Source of the DNA: Chloroflexota bacterium | GTDB lineage: Bacteria > Chloroflexota > Limnocylindria > Limnocylindrales > CSP1-4 | Reading direction: 5' to 3' | NCBI GenBank assembly: GCA_013694835.1 | Contig: JACDBP010000356.1 | Coordinates: 1 to 16,861 of the forward strand | Length of the DNA stretch: 16,861 bases | Shown: in pieces, positions 14,679 to 16,861 of the stretch | Layout: the number at the start of each line of letters is the position of its first letter | How positions within the stretch are numbered: position 1 is the first letter of the stretch | Program-made: the position numbers and the translations under genes | Notes under the pieces: model-generated | What the model saw: only the letters and a program-made list of their open reading frames with translations | The model's database searches: none | What the model was told of the DNA's origin: nothing

Positions 14679-15970
14679 GACACCGCCTGCATGGCGCGCG
14701 CAGGTCCCTCTGATGGCGCGGGGCCGGCATGGCCGGTGGTGCCGCTCCCCAGGTGGTCGATGATGCCGCTCCCCAGGTGGTCGATGACCTCGTGCGTGAA
14801 GCCGGCGGTATCGAGCAGCCGGACACCTTCCGGGCGGGCCGTTGCGGGCGGCATCAGGTCGGCCGTTCGAGCGCCGTCGTCGAGCGTGGCGATCACGGCT
14901 GCCTCGACCGCAGCGGCGGCTGCTTCCTGGCCGAGCGACCAGCGGAGCAACATCGCCGCCGATCGGATGGTGCCGATCGGGTTCGCCCTGCCCGTGCCGG
15001 CGATGTCCGGCGCCGAGCCGTGGATCGGCTCGTAGAGACCGCGCAGCCCGTGGCTGGTCCGCGCTGCCCCGAGCGAGGCCGAGGGCAACATCCCGAGCGA
15101 TCCGCTGAGCACGGAGGCCTCGTCCGACAGGATGTCGCCGAAGAGGTTCTCTGTCACCAGCACGTCGAACGCAGCAGGCTGGGTCACGAGCTGCATCGCG
15201 CAGGCATCGACGAGACGGTGGTCGACGGCAACATCCGGGTACTCGTGCCGCAGCTCGTTGACGACCTTGCGCCAGAGCCGGCTCGAGGCAAGGACGTTCG
15301 CCTTGTCGACGCTCGTCAGGCGGCCGCGGCGGCCCCGCGCGAGCTGGAAGGCGAGGCGGACCACGCGCGCGATCTCGTGCTCGTCGTAGCGGAGGGTGTC
15401 GACCGCGACGCGTCCCTGTGGCGTCACACGCTCTTCCGATGGAAGGCCGAAGTAGAGGCCACCGGTCAGCTCGCGGACGATGAGGAGGTCGACACCATCC
15501 AGCCGCTCGGGGCGCAGCGGCGAGGCATCGATGAGCGGCCGGTCCACGGTCACCGGCCGCAGGTTCGCGAACAGCCCGAGGCCGCCGCGAAGGGCGAAGA
15601 GCGCCTGCTCGGGACGCACCGACGCGTTCGGATCGTCCCATCTCGGTCCACCGACCGCGCCGAGCAGGATGGCATCGGCCTCGCGGCAGGCCTCCAGGTC
15701 CTCGTCGCGGATGGCCGTGCCATAGGCGTCGATGGCGGCGCCGCCCACGACCAGCTCCCGCCACGCGAGCACGAATCCGAACCGGGTCGCGACGGCCTCG
15801 AGAACGAGGCGCGCGGCGCCCGTCACCTCCGGTCCGATCCCGTCGCCCGGGATCACGGCGATGCGGTAGGTGGTCGTCCTCCTCCGCAGTCCGCCTTCGG
15901 CGGCTGCTGCGCGTGAGGCGTCCGGGTTCCGGCGTCCCGCCGGGCTCCGGCCGTCGCTTGCCGCCGTCAC
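14675..15970 (-). CDS. leuB: 3-isopropylmalate dehydrogenase with N- and C-terminal extensions
   Basis: 431 residues against about 350-360 usual. The core starts near residue 35 (YRIAVIPGDGIGPEV) and has LLGAVGGPRWDD, FANLRPV, IVRELTGGLYFG, SVDKANVLASSRLWR, the metal-binding VTENLFGDILSDEAS, and the NAD site EPIHGSAPDIAGTGRANPIG. It oxidatively decarboxylates 3-isopropylmalate, and 3-methylmalate in the citramalate route. The GTG at 15970 overlaps the leuA stop (GTGA) but adds a 34-residue Ala/Arg-rich head not seen in the family. A strong GGAGGAGG (15885-15878) stands directly before an ACG that would give the typical N-terminus TTYRIAV. The last 40 or so residues include a tandem duplication (14741-14788) and a low-complexity tail. 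Confidence 0.93.
14741..14788. repeat. In-frame 24-bp tandem duplication in the leuB 3' end
   Basis: Units 14741-14764 and 14765-14788 differ only at their last base. On the minus strand they encode two copies of an 8-residue unit (VIDHLGSG and IIDHLGSG) in the C-terminal extension of LeuB. Being a multiple of three, the duplication keeps the frame into cimA. Confidence 0.85.
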
Positions 15971-16861
15971 GGGACCGACACCTCCGCCGCTCCCTGGCTT
16001 TCGGTCCGCATGGGCTCGTGGCCCTCGCCTAGGAGCTTCTTGAGAGCGCCCAGGTAACCCTCCAGCGAGGCCTCGATGATGTTCGTGGAGAGGCCGTGGC
16101 CCGTCGCAGCGGCTTCCCCGTTGGAGCGGCGAGCCCGGACGAGCACGCGGCCCTGGGCATCCTCCCCCGCGCTCACGGCGCGGATCTCGTACTCCGTCAG
16201 GACCGGCCGCCAGCCAAGGACCGGCTCCACGGCCGCGTCCACGGCGCGGAAGAGTGCGTCGACCGGCCCGTTGCCCGAGGAATCGGCGGTCCGCGATCCG
16301 CCGCGAACGGTCAGCGAGACGCTCCCCTGCGAGCGGCCGCCGTGGCTGGAAGTGACGTTCCAGCCATCCAGCGTGATGGCCGCGCCCTCCGCCTCGGCCG
16401 CGGGCGACTCGGCGACGTGCTGCTCCACCAGTGCGATGAGGTCGTCGTCGGTGACCTCCTTCTTGGCGTCGGCCAGCGCGATGGCCTCGCGGTAGACCGC
16501 GTCGAGGGCCTGGCTCTCGAGCTCGTAGCCCAGCTCGGCCAGCTTGCCCTGGAGGCCCCTGCGGCCCGAAAGCTTGCCGATGGAGAGCGTCGAGCCTGCC
16601 AGCCCGATCGACTGCGGGGTCATGATCTCGTAGGTCAGCGGGTTCTTGAGCATGCCGTCCTGGTGGATGCCGGACTCGTGCGCGAACGCATTGGCGCCGA
16701 CCACGCTCTTGTTCGGCTGCACCACGATGCCGGTCAGGTAGCTGACCAGCCGGCTTGTCGCCGTGAGTTGCTCGGTGGCGACGCCAGTGGTGGCCGAACG
16801 GAACTGGGCGGGCCGGGTGCGGAGCGCCATCACCACCTCTTCCAGGGAGGCATTGCCGGCT
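15967..16861 (-). CDS. leuA: 2-isopropylmalate synthase, C-terminal part (start beyond the right edge)
   Basis: About 297 residues are visible. The catalytic barrel's first two thirds are outside. What remains starts AGNASLEEVVMALRTRP and has the leucine-type signature NAFAHESGIHQDGMLKN (accessory region), SGRRGLQGKL, then the regulatory dimer domain: DGWNVTSSHGG, SSGNGPVDALFRAVD and GLSTNIIEASLEGYLGALK. It condenses 2-ketoisovalerate with acetyl-CoA, the committed and leucine-inhibited step of leucine synthesis. It is the first visible gene of the leuA-leuB-cimA-ilvE-pheA operon, and its TGA overlaps the leuB GTG. The stop at 15967 is preceded by a short acidic and polar tail. The operon promoter and any attenuator lie to the right of the window. 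Confidence 0.94.
   Translation of the reverse strand, partial: AGNASLEEVVMALRTRPAQFRSATTGVATEQLTATSRLVSYLTGIVVQPNKSVVGANAFAHESGIHQDGMLKNPLTYEIMTPQSIGLAGSTLSIGKLSGRRGLQGKLAELGYELESQALDAVYREAIALADAKKEVTDDDLIALVEQHVAESPAAEAEGAAITLDGWNVTSSHGGRSQGSVSLTVRGGSRTADSSGNGPVDALFRAVDAAVEPVLGWRPVLTEYEIRAVSAGEDAQGRVLVRARRSNGEAAATGHGLSTNIIEASLEGYLGALKKLLGEGHEPMRTESQGAAEVSVP

Overview
The window is about 16.9 kb of very GC-rich bacterial chromosome. Its third positions are strongly G/C, genes are packed with ATGA, GTGA or TGATG junctions, and promoter-proximal genes often start only 6-7 nt after a TAnnnT box. Gene content is environmental and free-living: a fused MoaD-MoaE, an MscL with a zinc-ribbon tail, a zur-znu cassette, and leucine/isoleucine synthesis through citramalate. 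This suits Chloroflexota (for example Limnocylindria/Ellin6529-type lineages), though a deep actinobacterial relative cannot be excluded. Placement is inference from style and gene content; there is no rRNA in the window.

Left part, minus strand (1-3602). The 5' end of a methyltransferase gene runs off the left edge. It is preceded by a repeat-rich noncoding stretch (202-478) and a multi-pass membrane protein gene. A three-gene operon follows, read from 3602 down to 1169: an unknown 8-TM membrane protein with a GHWYLVTP motif, a MoaD-MoaE fusion for molybdopterin synthase, and a DppA-type D-aminopeptidase (peptidase M55).

Middle part, plus strand (3646-7447). A Fur-family (Zur-like) repressor gene with a palindromic operator at its own start is followed by a metal ABC transporter: lipoprotein receptor, ATPase with a His-rich tail, and permease. 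This is a self-contained metal (probably zinc) uptake operon. An MscL gene with a four-ligand zinc ribbon follows under its own promoter. It converges on a minus-strand aldehyde dehydrogenase gene (7478-8947). Divergent from that is a plus-strand PhzF-family isomerase gene (9263-10273).

The stretch 10274-10586 is a scar. It holds the last 45 or so codons of an otherwise missing protein, cut at a junction where degenerate 23-bp tandem repeats begin, resembling one end of an insertion sequence.

Right part, minus strand (10587-16861). This is a tightly overlapping amino-acid operon: leuA (truncated by the window edge), leuB, a citramalate synthase (cimA), a stand-alone LeuA-type regulatory domain, ilvE and pheA. 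LeuA and CimA make the committed chain-elongation intermediates for leucine and isoleucine. LeuB is the shared oxidative decarboxylase, IlvE is the branched-chain transaminase, and PheA is prephenate dehydratase. Three copies of the allosteric dimer domain in one operon, one of them without a catalytic barrel, is the most unusual genetic arrangement here. No CRISPR array, tRNA, rRNA, prophage or defence system was recognised.
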